Source: Celeribacter arenosi (GTDB lineage: Bacteria > Pseudomonadota > Alphaproteobacteria > Rhodobacterales > Rhodobacteraceae). Taken from it: a stretch of DNA of 64,000 nucleotides. The translations under genes and the position numbers were made by a program. Positions 24,597-33,553 of this stretch are shown here, piece after piece (the stretch's first letter is position 1; each line of letters starts with the position of its first letter). The DNA is taken from the NCBI RefSeq assembly GCF_039539485.1, contig NZ_BAABDF010000007.1:682001-746000 (forward strand), read 5' to 3'. The notes beneath the pieces were generated by a model. That model was not told the DNA's origin and made no database searches. It saw only the letters and a list, made by a program, of their open reading frames with translations.

Positions 24597-25652
24597 TCAG
24601 CGCAGGCGTGTGCCCGACGCGGCATCAAATAGCATGACGTCGCCCGCATCGAAACCGAGCGTGACCGCGTCACCTTCTCTCATGCGATCGATCCCGCGTT
24701 CTTCGACGATGATTTTTTCGCCGCTGGGCACGACGATATGGGTATAACTGACGCCGCCAAGAGCTTCTGACAGATCAACGGTCAACCGCCCCTGGCGTGT
24801 GAGGGTGCATTGTTCGGGCCGGATCCCAACCGAAACGGTGGTGCCATCGGCAGGCAGGGCGATGTCCACATCGATTGTGCGCTCAAGGGCATCGATGCGA
24901 ACGGCACCTTTGTCCACGATCCCCGTAAGGAAATTCATCGAGGGCGACCCGATAAAACCTGCGACGAATTTATTGTCGGGGTCGCGATACAGATCGAGCG
25001 GCGCGCCGACCTGTTCAATGCGGCCTGCGCGCAGGACGACAATCTTGTCGGCAAGGGTCATCGCCTCCACCTGATCGTGCGTCACATAGATCATTGTCGC
25101 GCCGATCTCTTTGTGAAGACGCGCAATTTCAACGCGCATCTCGACTCGCAACTCAGCATCAAGGTTTGACAGGGGTTCGTCGAACAAAAACACCTCCGGC
25201 CCGCGCACGATCGCGCGTCCGATGGAAACACGTTGGCGTTGGCCACCCGAAAGGGCCGCCGGTTTGCGTTTGAGGTAGTCATCCAGTTTCAGGATGCGGC
25301 TGGCTTCTGCGACCTTGGCCTCGATTTCGGCCTTTGGATGGCCGTTCATTTTGAGCCCGAACCCCATGTTTTCCTTGACCGTCATATGCGGATAAAGGGC
25401 GTAGGTCTGAAACACCATCGACACACCGCGTTCTGCAGGGTCCATGCGTGTGACGTCTCTTTTGCCGATGTTGATCTGGCCTTTCGTCGTTTCCTCAAGG
25501 CCAGCCACCATCCGCAGCAACGTTGATTTGCCGCATCCGGATGGTCCAACAAAGACGCAGAATTCGCCGTCTTCGATCTCAAGGTCAATGCCGTGGATCA
25601 CCTGGATGTCGCCGTATTTCTTGGTCACGTTGTTTAACGTTACGCCGGTCAT
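24597..25652 (-). CDS. Sugar ABC transporter ATP-binding protein (UgpC/MsmK/MalK type)
   Basis: A 351-residue ATPase. Walker A is GPSGCGKST, the Q-loop FQTYALYPHMTV, the signature LSGGQRQRVSIGRA and Walker B VFLFDEPLSNLDAEL. A C-terminal OB-fold (TOBE) domain with GIRPEQC is typical of the CUT1 class. GAGGAGG precedes the ATG at 25652. The divergent operon has a binding protein and two permeases but no ATPase, so this is the likely motor of that transporter. It lies in the iclR-glpD-glpK operon. Confidence 0.93.
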   Translation of the reverse strand: MTGVTLNNVTKKYGDIQVIHGIDLEIEDGEFCVFVGPSGCGKSTLLRMVAGLEETTKGQINIGKRDVTRMDPAERGVSMVFQTYALYPHMTVKENMGFGLKMNGHPKAEIEAKVAEASRILKLDDYLKRKPAALSGGQRQRVSIGRAIVRGPEVFLFDEPLSNLDAELRVEMRVEIARLHKEIGATMIYVTHDQVEAMTLADKIVVLRAGRIEQVGAPLDLYRDPDNKFVAGFIGSPSMNFLTGIVDKGAVRIDALERTIDVDIALPADGTTVSVGIRPEQCTLTRQGRLTVDLSEALGGVSYTHIVVPSGEKIIVEERGIDRMREGDAVTLGFDAGDVMLFDAASGTRLR

Positions 25653-25662
25653 AGATACCTCC

Positions 25663-26451
25663 TCAGGCGGTGGTGTTTGTGTCGGGAAAGCGCCAGTTCT
25701 GAACCTGCGCCGCAATTTTTTCGGCTGTGCCGCGCAGAAGCGGCACGAATTCTTCCAAGCTGTCGAGAGAGGTGCGAAGCGTCGACGAGGTGATCGAAAT
25801 CGCACCCAATATGCGCCCCCGCTCGCTGCGAATCGGGACGGCGACGCAGATGATTCCGATTTCGTGTTCTTCACGGTCATAGGCAAATCCGCGCGCACGA
25901 ATGGCGGCGAGTTCATCTCTCAACGCAGTTTCGTTGTTCATCGTCGCATTCGTGAACCGGTGCCAGGATTGCTGCGCGAGAACCTCGGCCAATTGATCAT
26001 CGGGCAGGTATGCCAACATGGCTTTGCCAACGCCGGTGCAATAGGCGGGGCCGACTTTGCCGGCCTCGGAAAACATGGCAAGTGGTTGCGACGCATTGCG
26101 CTTGTCCACGTAAATGACCTGCGCGTGGTCCAACTGCGCCAGATGGACCGTCTCACCCGTTTTCGCAGAAAGATCATCCAGATAGGGCCGCGCAATTGGG
26201 GCCAGCGAACTGGTGCGCCATGCGTCATGCGCCAAACTGACGAGGCGGATGCCCAATGTATACATGCCGCTGTCGGCGTCGTGCGACAGGATACGCTGAT
26301 TGGTGAGCGTTTGAAGCAGCCGATAGAGGGTCGCTTTGGGATAGGCGCTGGTGCTCAGGAGATCACTAAAGCGAACGGGGCGACCAAAGCTCGCGACCTC
26401 TTCGAGGACGTTGAGCGCTTTGCCCACAGTGCCATCCATTTTGCTTTCCAT
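25663..26451 (-). CDS. IclR-family transcriptional regulator
   Basis: A 262-residue regulator with an N-terminal winged helix (residues 8-70, ATLYRLLQTLTNQRIL) and a C-terminal effector-binding GAF-like domain (VGKAMLAYLPDDQ, GIICVAVPI, AISITSS). The start at 26451 has a clear AGGAGG site. It is first in the minus-strand operon and faces the transporter operon across a 150-base region with two operator-like palindromes, so it probably controls both operons in response to a galactoside- or glycerol-derived effector. Confidence 0.92.
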   Translation of the reverse strand: MESKMDGTVGKALNVLEEVASFGRPVRFSDLLSTSAYPKATLYRLLQTLTNQRILSHDADSGMYTLGIRLVSLAHDAWRTSSLAPIARPYLDDLSAKTGETVHLAQLDHAQVIYVDKRNASQPLAMFSEAGKVGPAYCTGVGKAMLAYLPDDQLAEVLAQQSWHRFTNATMNNETALRDELAAIRARGFAYDREEHEIGIICVAVPIRSERGRILGAISITSSTLRTSLDSLEEFVPLLRGTAEKIAAQVQNWRFPDTNTTA

Positions 26452-26486
26452 TGCATCCCCTCCTCCCCGTTGCATCGAGGAAACTG

Positions 26487-26516
26487 TTGACAAGACTATA
26501 CCCACTCGCGTTATGT
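26487..26516 (+). promoter_or_regulatory. Predicted promoter of the transporter operon
   Basis: TTGACA at 26487-26492 and TTATGT at 26511-26516, 18 bases apart, give a reasonable sigma-70-type promoter about 90 bases before the binding-protein gene. The -10 element touches the first IclR-like palindrome. Confidence 0.55.
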
Positions 26517-26552
26517 TTTCAATATTAGAAACGCAGTTCCATTATTTGAAAC
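26515..26552 (+). promoter_or_regulatory. Tandem IclR-type operator candidates
   Basis: Two related imperfect palindromes, GTTTTCAATATTAGAAAC (26515-26532) and GTTCCATTATTTGAAAC (26536-26552), share the GTTYC/GAAAC arms. Their centres are about 21 bases apart, two helical turns, and would suit a tetrameric IclR regulator on one DNA face. The first overlaps the predicted -10 box, suggesting repression. Confidence 0.65.
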
Positions 26553-26604
26553 CCCGTTTAGGGCGTGGAGTGGGATGCAGGGAAGCATAAATAGGGAGGA
26601 AACT

Positions 26605-27861
26605 ATGCGTTCCATGAAAAAACTGATGCTGGCCGGAATGGCCGCCACAACAATGCTGAGCGGCGCTGCTTTTGCCGAAGGGCTGTCGGGCGAGTTGCGG
26701 ATATTCTCCGACATGTCCAACCCTGCGCCTCGCGCTGTCATGGAGGGAATGGTCGAACGATTTGGCGCCATGCATCCCGATCTGGACATCGAGCTGACAG
26801 TGATTGATCGCGAAGCTTACAAAACGCAGATCCGTAACTTTCTGACCGCTGACGCGCCGGATGTTGCCAACTGGTACGCAGCCAACCGTATGGGCCCCTA
26901 TGTAAATGCGGGCCTGTTTGAGGATGTGTCCGACCTTTGGGCCGAGCCCGATTTTGCCAACCTTGCATCGACCAAAGGTGCAATGACCATCGACGGCAAG
27001 CAGTGGGGCGTGCCCTATACCTACTACCAGTGGGGCATCTACTATCGCCAAGACATCTTTGAAGAGCTGGGCCTGACGGTTCCAACAACCTTCGACGAAG
27101 AGCTTGCGAACTGTGAAAAGATCGTCGCTTCGGGTCGTGCCTGCTACACAATCGGATCCAAATTCCTTTGGACCGCAGGTGGTTGGTTTGACTACATGAA
27201 CATGCGCACCAACGGCTATGATTTCCACATGGCTCTGGCGCGTGGCGAAGTGGAGTGGACCGACGACCGTGTCCGCGCGACCTTCGCAAACTGGCGCAAG
27301 TTGATCGACATGGGCGGCTTCATCGAAGACCACCAGACCTACAGCTGGCAGGAAGCGTTGCCGTTCATGATCAATGGCGAAGCAACGGCCTACCTCATGG
27401 GCAACTTCTCGGTGCCGCATTTCCGTGACGGTGGTCTTTCCGATGACCAACTCGGTTTCTACCAGTTCCCTGCGATCACCGAAGGTGTTGCTATGGCGGA
27501 AGACGCGCCAACCGACACGTTCCACATCCCTTCGAACGCGAAAAACAAAGAAGCGGCACGCGAGTTCCTGCGCTTTGTTGTGTCGGCCGAGAACCAGACC
27601 ATGATCAACGCGGGTGACGCGCTGGGTCAGCTTCCCGTGAATGCGGCGTCCTCCGTGGATGACGACAAATTCCTCGAAGCCGGTTTTGCAATGCTGTCCA
27701 ACGACTCTCCGGGCGGCGTGGCGCAGTTCTTTGATCGGGACTTCTCCGCAGAAATGGCGTCCGCAGGCATGGAAGGTCTGCAGGAGTTCATGGTGTATCC
27801 AGACAACCTCGATGACATTCTCGAGCGTCTCGAGGCGGTCCGTCAGGACATCGCCCAGTAA
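26605..27861 (+). CDS. Extracellular sugar-binding protein (ABC family 1)
   Basis: A 418-residue periplasmic solute-binding protein with a signal peptide MRSMKKLMLAGMAATTMLSGAAFA cleaved near residue 24. LRIFSDMSNPAPRAVMEGMVERF is the typical start of the mature CUT1 binding lobe, and PDVANWYAANRM lies in the ligand cleft region. GGAGGA precedes the ATG at 26605; an ATG three codons later is also possible. It is the first gene of the galactoside operon. An alpha-galactoside or galactosylglycerol ligand is inferred from the neighbours, not from the protein itself. Confidence 0.88.
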   Translation: MRSMKKLMLAGMAATTMLSGAAFAEGLSGELRIFSDMSNPAPRAVMEGMVERFGAMHPDLDIELTVIDREAYKTQIRNFLTADAPDVANWYAANRMGPYVNAGLFEDVSDLWAEPDFANLASTKGAMTIDGKQWGVPYTYYQWGIYYRQDIFEELGLTVPTTFDEELANCEKIVASGRACYTIGSKFLWTAGGWFDYMNMRTNGYDFHMALARGEVEWTDDRVRATFANWRKLIDMGGFIEDHQTYSWQEALPFMINGEATAYLMGNFSVPHFRDGGLSDDQLGFYQFPAITEGVAMAEDAPTDTFHIPSNAKNKEAAREFLRFVVSAENQTMINAGDALGQLPVNAASSVDDDKFLEAGFAMLSNDSPGGVAQFFDRDFSAEMASAGMEGLQEFMVYPDNLDDILERLEAVRQDIAQ

Positions 27862-27873
27862 TCTAAAAAAATT

Positions 27874-27897
27874 GCGGGGCGGCGACTGTCGCCCCGC
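27874..27897 (+). terminator. Intercistronic hairpin after the binding-protein gene
   Basis: GCGGGGCG and CGCCCCGC form an 8-bp stem with an 8-base loop 12 bases after the stop, without a T-run. Such hairpins after binding-protein genes usually keep the binding protein more abundant than the permeases. Confidence 0.65.
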
Positions 27898-27961
27898 TAC
27901 CTTTCCTAGCTGAAAATGCCTGCGTGGCGGGTCTTTTCACTTGGGGCCAGAGGATCGAAAC

Positions 27962-28876
27962 ATGGCTGACACATCAGCAAACGCGCGACACTACGGGTGG
28001 TTTCATCGCAATCGGCAGACCGTCACGCCGTGGCTGTTCCTGTTGCCCGGTATCCTGTTTTTCTCCACATACGTTGTCTATCCGATCATCGAGAGCATCA
28101 GCCTGTCGTTCTACAAATGGGACGGCCTTGGCGAAGCGACCTATGTGGGGACAGAGAACTACGAAAAGCTGGTCAACGACCGCGCGTTCACCGTCTCTTT
28201 GATAAACAATGTCAAATGGTTGCTGCTCTATCTTCTTGCGATACCTGCAGGCCTGTTCATCGCCCTGTTCCTCAACCAGACGGTGCGTGGCATCCGTATC
28301 TACAAATCCCTGTTCTTCTTTCCTTTCGTGATTTCACAGGTCGTCGTCGGCCTCGTGTTCACATGGTTTTACGATCCGAAATTCGGCCTGCTGAACGGCA
28401 TTCTGGGCGCGGTCGGGTTGGGGCAAATCAACGTGCTCGGAGATCCGGCATTGGCCACCTACGGCATTATCGCCGCGGGCCTGTGGCCGCAGACGGCCTA
28501 TTGCATGATCCTGTATCTGACGGGCCTGAATGCGGTTGACCCCGAACAAATCGAAGCCGCACGTCTGGACGGCGCAAAGGGGCGTCGCATGCTGTGGTAC
28601 ATCATCGTGCCCCAACTCAAACCCGCAACCTTCATTGCCTTTGTGGTCACGATCATCGGCGCGCTGCGCTCGTTCGACCTGATCTCCATCATGACCAACG
28701 GCGGCCCGTTTGGATCGACCCGTGTTCTCAGCTTTTACATGTTCGAAAAAGCACTATCGGAATACGGCTTCCGCATGGGCTACGGCGCGGCCATCGCGGT
28801 CGTCCTGTTCGTGATCATGCTGTTCTTCATCGCCTACTTCCTATGGTCGATGTATCAAGACGAGAAAGGGCGCTAA
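27962..28876 (+). CDS. Sugar ABC transporter permease (MalF/LacF type)
   Basis: A 304-residue inner-membrane protein with six hydrophobic segments. The first is WLFLLPGILFFSTYVVYPII, the usual start of MalF-like permeases. The EAA loop for the ATPase is EQIEAARLDGAKGRRMLWYIIVPQL. The ATG at 27962 is preferred over a start seven codons upstream. The gene ends one base before the second permease. Confidence 0.93.
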   Translation: MADTSANARHYGWFHRNRQTVTPWLFLLPGILFFSTYVVYPIIESISLSFYKWDGLGEATYVGTENYEKLVNDRAFTVSLINNVKWLLLYLLAIPAGLFIALFLNQTVRGIRIYKSLFFFPFVISQVVVGLVFTWFYDPKFGLLNGILGAVGLGQINVLGDPALATYGIIAAGLWPQTAYCMILYLTGLNAVDPEQIEAARLDGAKGRRMLWYIIVPQLKPATFIAFVVTIIGALRSFDLISIMTNGGPFGSTRVLSFYMFEKALSEYGFRMGYGAAIAVVLFVIMLFFIAYFLWSMYQDEKGR

Positions 28877-28877
28877 G

Positions 28878-29726
28878 ATGTTCCCGACCCCCCTGGAAAG
28901 AACCTCCCGCACGTGGCAGATCGGCTATCAGTCGCTCTTGCCCGTCGCGGTCATTGCGTGGCTGCTCCCCTTGCTCGCCGTTGCGATGTTTTCCATCAAA
29001 CCCAGCTCGGACTTCACCGGCGGCGATTATTGGTCGTGGCCATCCCGGTTCGCGGGTTTTGAAAACTATGGGCGTGTGTTCATGGATAGCCCGATGCCGC
29101 GCTACATCCTGAACTCCTTCATGATCACCATCCCGACGGTCATTGGCGCGGTGGCCTTGTCGTGCATGACGGGGTTCGCGTTGGGCATCTATAAATTCCG
29201 ATTGAACCTCTTTGTGTTTTTCCTGTTTATCGCTGGCAATTTTGTCCCCTTCCAAATCCTGATGATCCCCGTGCGCGATCTCACCATCAACGCGGGTCTC
29301 TACAACACGAAACTCGGCCTCGTTCTGTTCCACATCGCGTTCCAGACCGGATTTTGCACGCTCTTCATGCGTAACTTCATTCGTGCTCTGCCATTCGAAT
29401 TGATCGAAGCTGCGCGCGTGGAAGGCATCACAGAGTTCCAGATTTTCTGGCACATCGTCCTGCCATTGATGAAACCTGCCATTGCGGCCCTCTCGGTGCT
29501 GGTTTTCACCTTCATCTGGAATGACTATTTCTGGGCGGTCGTCCTGACCCAAGGTCCGCAGGCCCAGCCTGTTACGGCAGGCATCACCAGCTTTAATGCG
29601 CAATTCGGTGTGGCCTATCACATGCTGTCTGCCGGTTCGATCGTTGCCGCACTGCCACCGGTTCTGATGTTCTTCCTGATGCAGCGCCACTTCATCGCAG
29701 GTCTGACACTCGGCGCCGTGAAATGA
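28878..29726 (+). CDS. Sugar ABC transporter permease (MalG/LacG type)
   Basis: A 282-residue permease, partner of the preceding one. Six hydrophobic segments are visible, with the EAA loop ELIEAARVEGITEFQIFWHIVLPLMKP before the last two and the family-typical NDYFWAVVLTQ near the end. Its stop overlaps the alpha-galactosidase start by four bases (ATGA), which ties transport to hydrolysis of alpha-galactosides. Confidence 0.94.
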   Translation: MFPTPLERTSRTWQIGYQSLLPVAVIAWLLPLLAVAMFSIKPSSDFTGGDYWSWPSRFAGFENYGRVFMDSPMPRYILNSFMITIPTVIGAVALSCMTGFALGIYKFRLNLFVFFLFIAGNFVPFQILMIPVRDLTINAGLYNTKLGLVLFHIAFQTGFCTLFMRNFIRALPFELIEAARVEGITEFQIFWHIVLPLMKPAIAALSVLVFTFIWNDYFWAVVLTQGPQAQPVTAGITSFNAQFGVAYHMLSAGSIVAALPPVLMFFLMQRHFIAGLTLGAVK

Positions 29727-31807
29727 CCCAGTGCTGGCGTTTGGATGACGACAGGCAAACGCTTGTCTTGGGCGTGCGCGACAACCGGTTGGCGCAGGCC
29801 ATTTATTGGGGGCCGCGTCTGGGAGATGGTGAAAACCTCGACACGCTGTTTGCGGTTCATGACCCCGACGTTGCCGGTGGCATGCTCGATACGCATCCCG
29901 CGCTTTCGATTTGTCCGACGTCGGCGCGCAGCTTTCAGGGCCAGCCGGGGATGGTTGTGCGTGATGGCGCGGGGCAGGTGATCTTGCCAAGCCTCACGTT
30001 CAGCACCGCCGAGGTTGCAAAAGATGCGATCAGCCTGACCTTCACCGACCCGGATCACGCGCTCACATATCGCGCGCATTTCTCGATCGACACACAGACC
30101 CACATGATGACGACTTGGGCCGAAGTGGAAAGCGCCCGCCCTCTGATCCTGCAGTGGCTGGCGGCACCCGTTCTGCCCGCGCCGCAATTGTCGGACGACA
30201 TGATTGATTTTTCGGGTCGTTGGTGTGGCGAGTTTCAGATGAACCGCACGCCGTGGTCCGCCGGCGCGCGTTACCGCGACAACCGGTCGGGTCGCACGGG
30301 ACACGAACATTTCCCCGGCCTCATCGTACCGTGCCGTGGTGCAACCAACACCCAAGGCGAGGCCTACGCGTTCCACTACGGATGGTCCGGGGGGCACAAA
30401 ATGGTGGCCGAGGAATTGCCTGACGGTCGCCGCCAGATCCAGTTCGGCAATGCGACGGATACCGAGCTGGCCCCGATCACATATTTCAAAACGGCGCCTC
30501 TTTATGCGACCTATTCCGGTCACGGGCTGAACGGATGCGCGGTTTCTTTTCAACGCCACCTGCGTGACCGGATTGTCACGTGGCCCCACCCGGATCGCCC
30601 GCGCCCCGTGCACTACAACTGTTGGGAAGCGATCTATTTCGATCACAATCTGCCGGAGTTGAAAGAAATCGCCACGCATGCCGCCGATCTCGGCGCGGAG
30701 CGTTTCGTGCTTGATGATGGTTGGTTCGGTAAACGGGACGACGACACCACGTCCTTGGCCGATTGGACCATTGATGCGCGCAAATACCCCGATGGGCTGA
30801 CACCGCTGATCGATCATGTCCACGGGCTTGGTATGACTTTCGGGATCTGGTTCGAACCCGAAATGATCAATCCCGATAGCGATACATATCGCGCGCACCC
30901 CGAATGGGTTCTGGGCGATAGCGAGCAGATTCTGGGCCGCAATCAGATGGTGCTCAACATGGCGCTCGAGCCGGTGCGCGATTACCTGTTCGAGGTGATC
31001 GCAAAAGTGCTTGGTGATCACGACATCGACTATATCAAATGGGACCACAATCGTGTCCTCCCCGCACCGGATGCGGAGCAAACGCGCGGCACATATGCGC
31101 TGCTCGACCGGCTTCGCACCGCCTTTCCGTCGGTCGAAATCGAAACCTGCGCGTCGGGCGGCGCGCGGATTGATTTTGGCATTATGGAGCGCACGCAGCG
31201 GGTCTGGTTGTCAGACAGCAATGACGCCTTGGAGCGGTTGAAAATCCAACACAACGCCGCGTTGTTTTTGCCCCAATGTGTGACCGGCAGCCACGTCGGT
31301 CCGCGCGTATGCCACACCTCCGGCCGTATTCTGGACATCCGCTTTCGCGCATGGGTCGCCGCTCAGCGGCACATGGGTTTCGAAATGGACCCGCGCGAAT
31401 TGACCGACGAGGAGGCCGACGTGCTGCGTCGGGTGACGCGGTGGTGGAAAGACAACCGCGACTGGATGCGACAGGCCGACATTCTGCGCCTCGATGCGGC
31501 CGACCCGGCGGTACTGGCGGAACAGCATGTGAATGAGGACCGCTTTGTGGTCTTTGCCGGCAAAGCCGACACATCTTCACAGATTTCACCCCGACCTCTG
31601 CGGCTCAGCGGGTTGGTTGCGGATGCAATGTATCGCGTGGACCTCGCCAACAAGGACGAGGTAACCCGCAAAGCCCTCTCGCGCGGTCACTCCGCGCTGA
31701 AAACGCAGGCGATAGAGGTCAGCGGCCAATACCTGATGGCGCACGGAATTACGCTGCCATGGAGCTTCCCTGAAACCATGTGGGTTATCGAGGGCACCAG
31801 ACGATGA
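29723..31807 (+). CDS. Alpha-galactosidase, GH36
   Basis: A 694-residue cytoplasmic GH36 enzyme of normal length with an N-terminal beta-sandwich (1-320), a TIM barrel and a C-terminal sheet domain. The nucleophile is Asp441 in YIKWDHNR, and the acid/base aspartate lies in LSDSNDA near residue 498. FVLDDGWFGKRDDD and GIWFEPEMINPDS are conserved barrel motifs. There is no signal peptide, so it acts on imported oligosaccharide or glycoside. Translationally coupled to the permease gene. Confidence 0.95.
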   Translation: MTQCWRLDDDRQTLVLGVRDNRLAQAIYWGPRLGDGENLDTLFAVHDPDVAGGMLDTHPALSICPTSARSFQGQPGMVVRDGAGQVILPSLTFSTAEVAKDAISLTFTDPDHALTYRAHFSIDTQTHMMTTWAEVESARPLILQWLAAPVLPAPQLSDDMIDFSGRWCGEFQMNRTPWSAGARYRDNRSGRTGHEHFPGLIVPCRGATNTQGEAYAFHYGWSGGHKMVAEELPDGRRQIQFGNATDTELAPITYFKTAPLYATYSGHGLNGCAVSFQRHLRDRIVTWPHPDRPRPVHYNCWEAIYFDHNLPELKEIATHAADLGAERFVLDDGWFGKRDDDTTSLADWTIDARKYPDGLTPLIDHVHGLGMTFGIWFEPEMINPDSDTYRAHPEWVLGDSEQILGRNQMVLNMALEPVRDYLFEVIAKVLGDHDIDYIKWDHNRVLPAPDAEQTRGTYALLDRLRTAFPSVEIETCASGGARIDFGIMERTQRVWLSDSNDALERLKIQHNAALFLPQCVTGSHVGPRVCHTSGRILDIRFRAWVAAQRHMGFEMDPRELTDEEADVLRRVTRWWKDNRDWMRQADILRLDAADPAVLAEQHVNEDRFVVFAGKADTSSQISPRPLRLSGLVADAMYRVDLANKDEVTRKALSRGHSALKTQAIEVSGQYLMAHGITLPWSFPETMWVIEGTRR

Positions 31808-31877
31808 ACGGGTCGCGCCACATCGCAGGGGATCAAACGACGCGGGCTCGCACACGCCTTGCGGGGGGATGCCATTC

Positions 31878-32645
31878 ATGAGCGCACCGGTTTTCCCCGA
31901 TCTCGAAGGCGCGTCGGTGTTCATCACAGGCGGCGGTTCCGGCATTGGCGCGGCGTTGAGCGAAGGGTTTTTACGCCAAGGGGCCAAAGTCGCCTTTGTG
32001 GGCCAATCCGATGCATCCGCCTTTGTCGACAGGATGGCGGCCGAAACCGGCAACCGACCGTTGTTCATCAAATGCGACATCACCGACACCGCAGCGTTGA
32101 AGGCCGCGATGGATCAGACCGCATCGGCCCACGGGCCTATTACCGTTCTGATCAACAACGCCGCCAACGACAAACGCCATGCCACCGATGAGGTTGACGA
32201 AGCCTTTTGGGACTGGTCCATCGCGATCAACCTCAAGGCATATTTCTTTGCCTGTCAGACTGTCCTGCCCGCGATGCAGGCCGCCGGTGGGGGCGTGATC
32301 ATCAACATGTCGTCGGTAAGCTACATGATGGGGAATGCGGGGTATCCGATCTACACCACCGCCAATGCAGGGATCACGGGAATGACGCGATCGCTTGCGC
32401 GCGAATTTGGACCCCACGGCGTGCGTGTGAATGCGCTCGCACCGGGGTGGGTCATGACAGAGAAGCAAAAGGAACTTTGGGTCACGCCGGAGGCATTGGA
32501 CGAACAATTGAGCCGCCAATGCGTAAAAACGCCCCTTGAGCCGTGCGATATGGTGGGGCCGGTTTTGTTTCTGGCCTCTGACGCCAGCCGTGCCATCACA
32601 GGTCAATTGATCGCCGCAGATGGCGGCGTGGTGGTGACGGGATGA
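31878..32645 (+). CDS. Short-chain dehydrogenase/reductase, candidate galactose dehydrogenase
   Basis: A 255-residue SDR. The NAD(P) motif is TGGGSGIG near residue 17, with NNA near residue 95 and the catalytic Ser in NMSSVSYM. The active-site Tyr lies in YTTAN, where the normally invariant Lys of YxxxK is Asn. Its place between alpha-galactosidase and dgoK suggests galactose oxidation in the De Ley-Doudoroff route. The ATG at 31878 is chosen because the GGGGGG stretch is well spaced for it and abuts the other ATG at 31869. The end overlaps dgoK by four bases. Confidence 0.85.
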   Translation: MSAPVFPDLEGASVFITGGGSGIGAALSEGFLRQGAKVAFVGQSDASAFVDRMAAETGNRPLFIKCDITDTAALKAAMDQTASAHGPITVLINNAANDKRHATDEVDEAFWDWSIAINLKAYFFACQTVLPAMQAAGGGVIINMSSVSYMMGNAGYPIYTTANAGITGMTRSLAREFGPHGVRVNALAPGWVMTEKQKELWVTPEALDEQLSRQCVKTPLEPCDMVGPVLFLASDASRAITGQLIAADGGVVVTG

Positions 32646-33553
32646 CAAACCCGTGCCCCGAAAATGATTGGATTGCCGTCGATTGGGGCACCTCAAACCT
32701 GCGGGTTTGGGTGATGCGGGGCACCGCCATTGTCGAACGCCTCGATGCAGACCAAGGAATGGGGAGCATCGCCCCGAAGGATTTCGAGCCCGTGCTCCTG
32801 TCTCTGATTTCCCCGTTTTTGGGACCGCATAAAACACCCGTAGTGATCTGCGGCATGGCAGGGTCGCGTCAGGGTTGGGCAGAGGCGCCCTATACCTCGG
32901 TGCCCTGTGGCCCGCCGGGTCTTCGCCACGCCGTTCGCGTGGCGACCAAAGATCCACGCCTGTCTGTATCCATCTTGCCCGGGATCAAACAGGACGCGCC
33001 GGCAGATGTCATGCGCGGAGAAGAAACCCAGATATTGGGCTATCTGGCCAAGAACCCCGATTTCTCCGGTGTGATCTGTTTGCCGGGGACGCATTCGAAA
33101 TGGGCCCAGATCAGTGACGGAAAAATCGAGCATTTCCGCACCTTTATGACGGGTGAGCTGTTTGCGCTCCTGTCAAAGAGTTCCATTCTGAGGTTCTCGG
33201 TCGGGTCCGATGTTGACGTCGATGCTTTTGAAACGGCTGTCAGCGACATGATCCGCAGGCCCGAAGATTTTAACGCCGATCTATTCGGTCTGCGCGCTGG
33301 AACCTTGATTGGCGACCTCAGTGGTGATGAAGCTATGGGCCGTTTGTCGGGGCTGATGGTGGGGTGCGAACTTGCCGGCGCGCGCGCCTATTGGCAAAAT
33401 CAAAACGTGGCCCTGATCGGGGCCTCCCAGATCGTGAAACTTTATGCCCGCGCGTTGGCCACACAAGGCGTGACAGCCGACATTGCGTCGGGCGAAGACA
33501 GTGTGCTCGCAGGGTTGAGCGCCGCCCAGCATAGCCTAGAGGACCAGATATGA
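32642..33553 (+). CDS. dgoK: 2-dehydro-3-deoxygalactonokinase
   Basis: A 303-residue kinase of the DgoK family, phosphorylating 2-keto-3-deoxygalactonate. The N-terminal WIAVDWGTSNLRVWVM is the phosphate-1 motif of the ASKHA fold. CGMAGSRQGWAEAPYTSVPC, MRGEETQILG and LPGTHSKWAQI are diagnostic for DgoK. It overlaps both neighbours by four bases, so the three proteins are made together. Confidence 0.96.
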   Translation: MTNPCPENDWIAVDWGTSNLRVWVMRGTAIVERLDADQGMGSIAPKDFEPVLLSLISPFLGPHKTPVVICGMAGSRQGWAEAPYTSVPCGPPGLRHAVRVATKDPRLSVSILPGIKQDAPADVMRGEETQILGYLAKNPDFSGVICLPGTHSKWAQISDGKIEHFRTFMTGELFALLSKSSILRFSVGSDVDVDAFETAVSDMIRRPEDFNADLFGLRAGTLIGDLSGDEAMGRLSGLMVGCELAGARAYWQNQNVALIGASQIVKLYARALATQGVTADIASGEDSVLAGLSAAQHSLEDQI

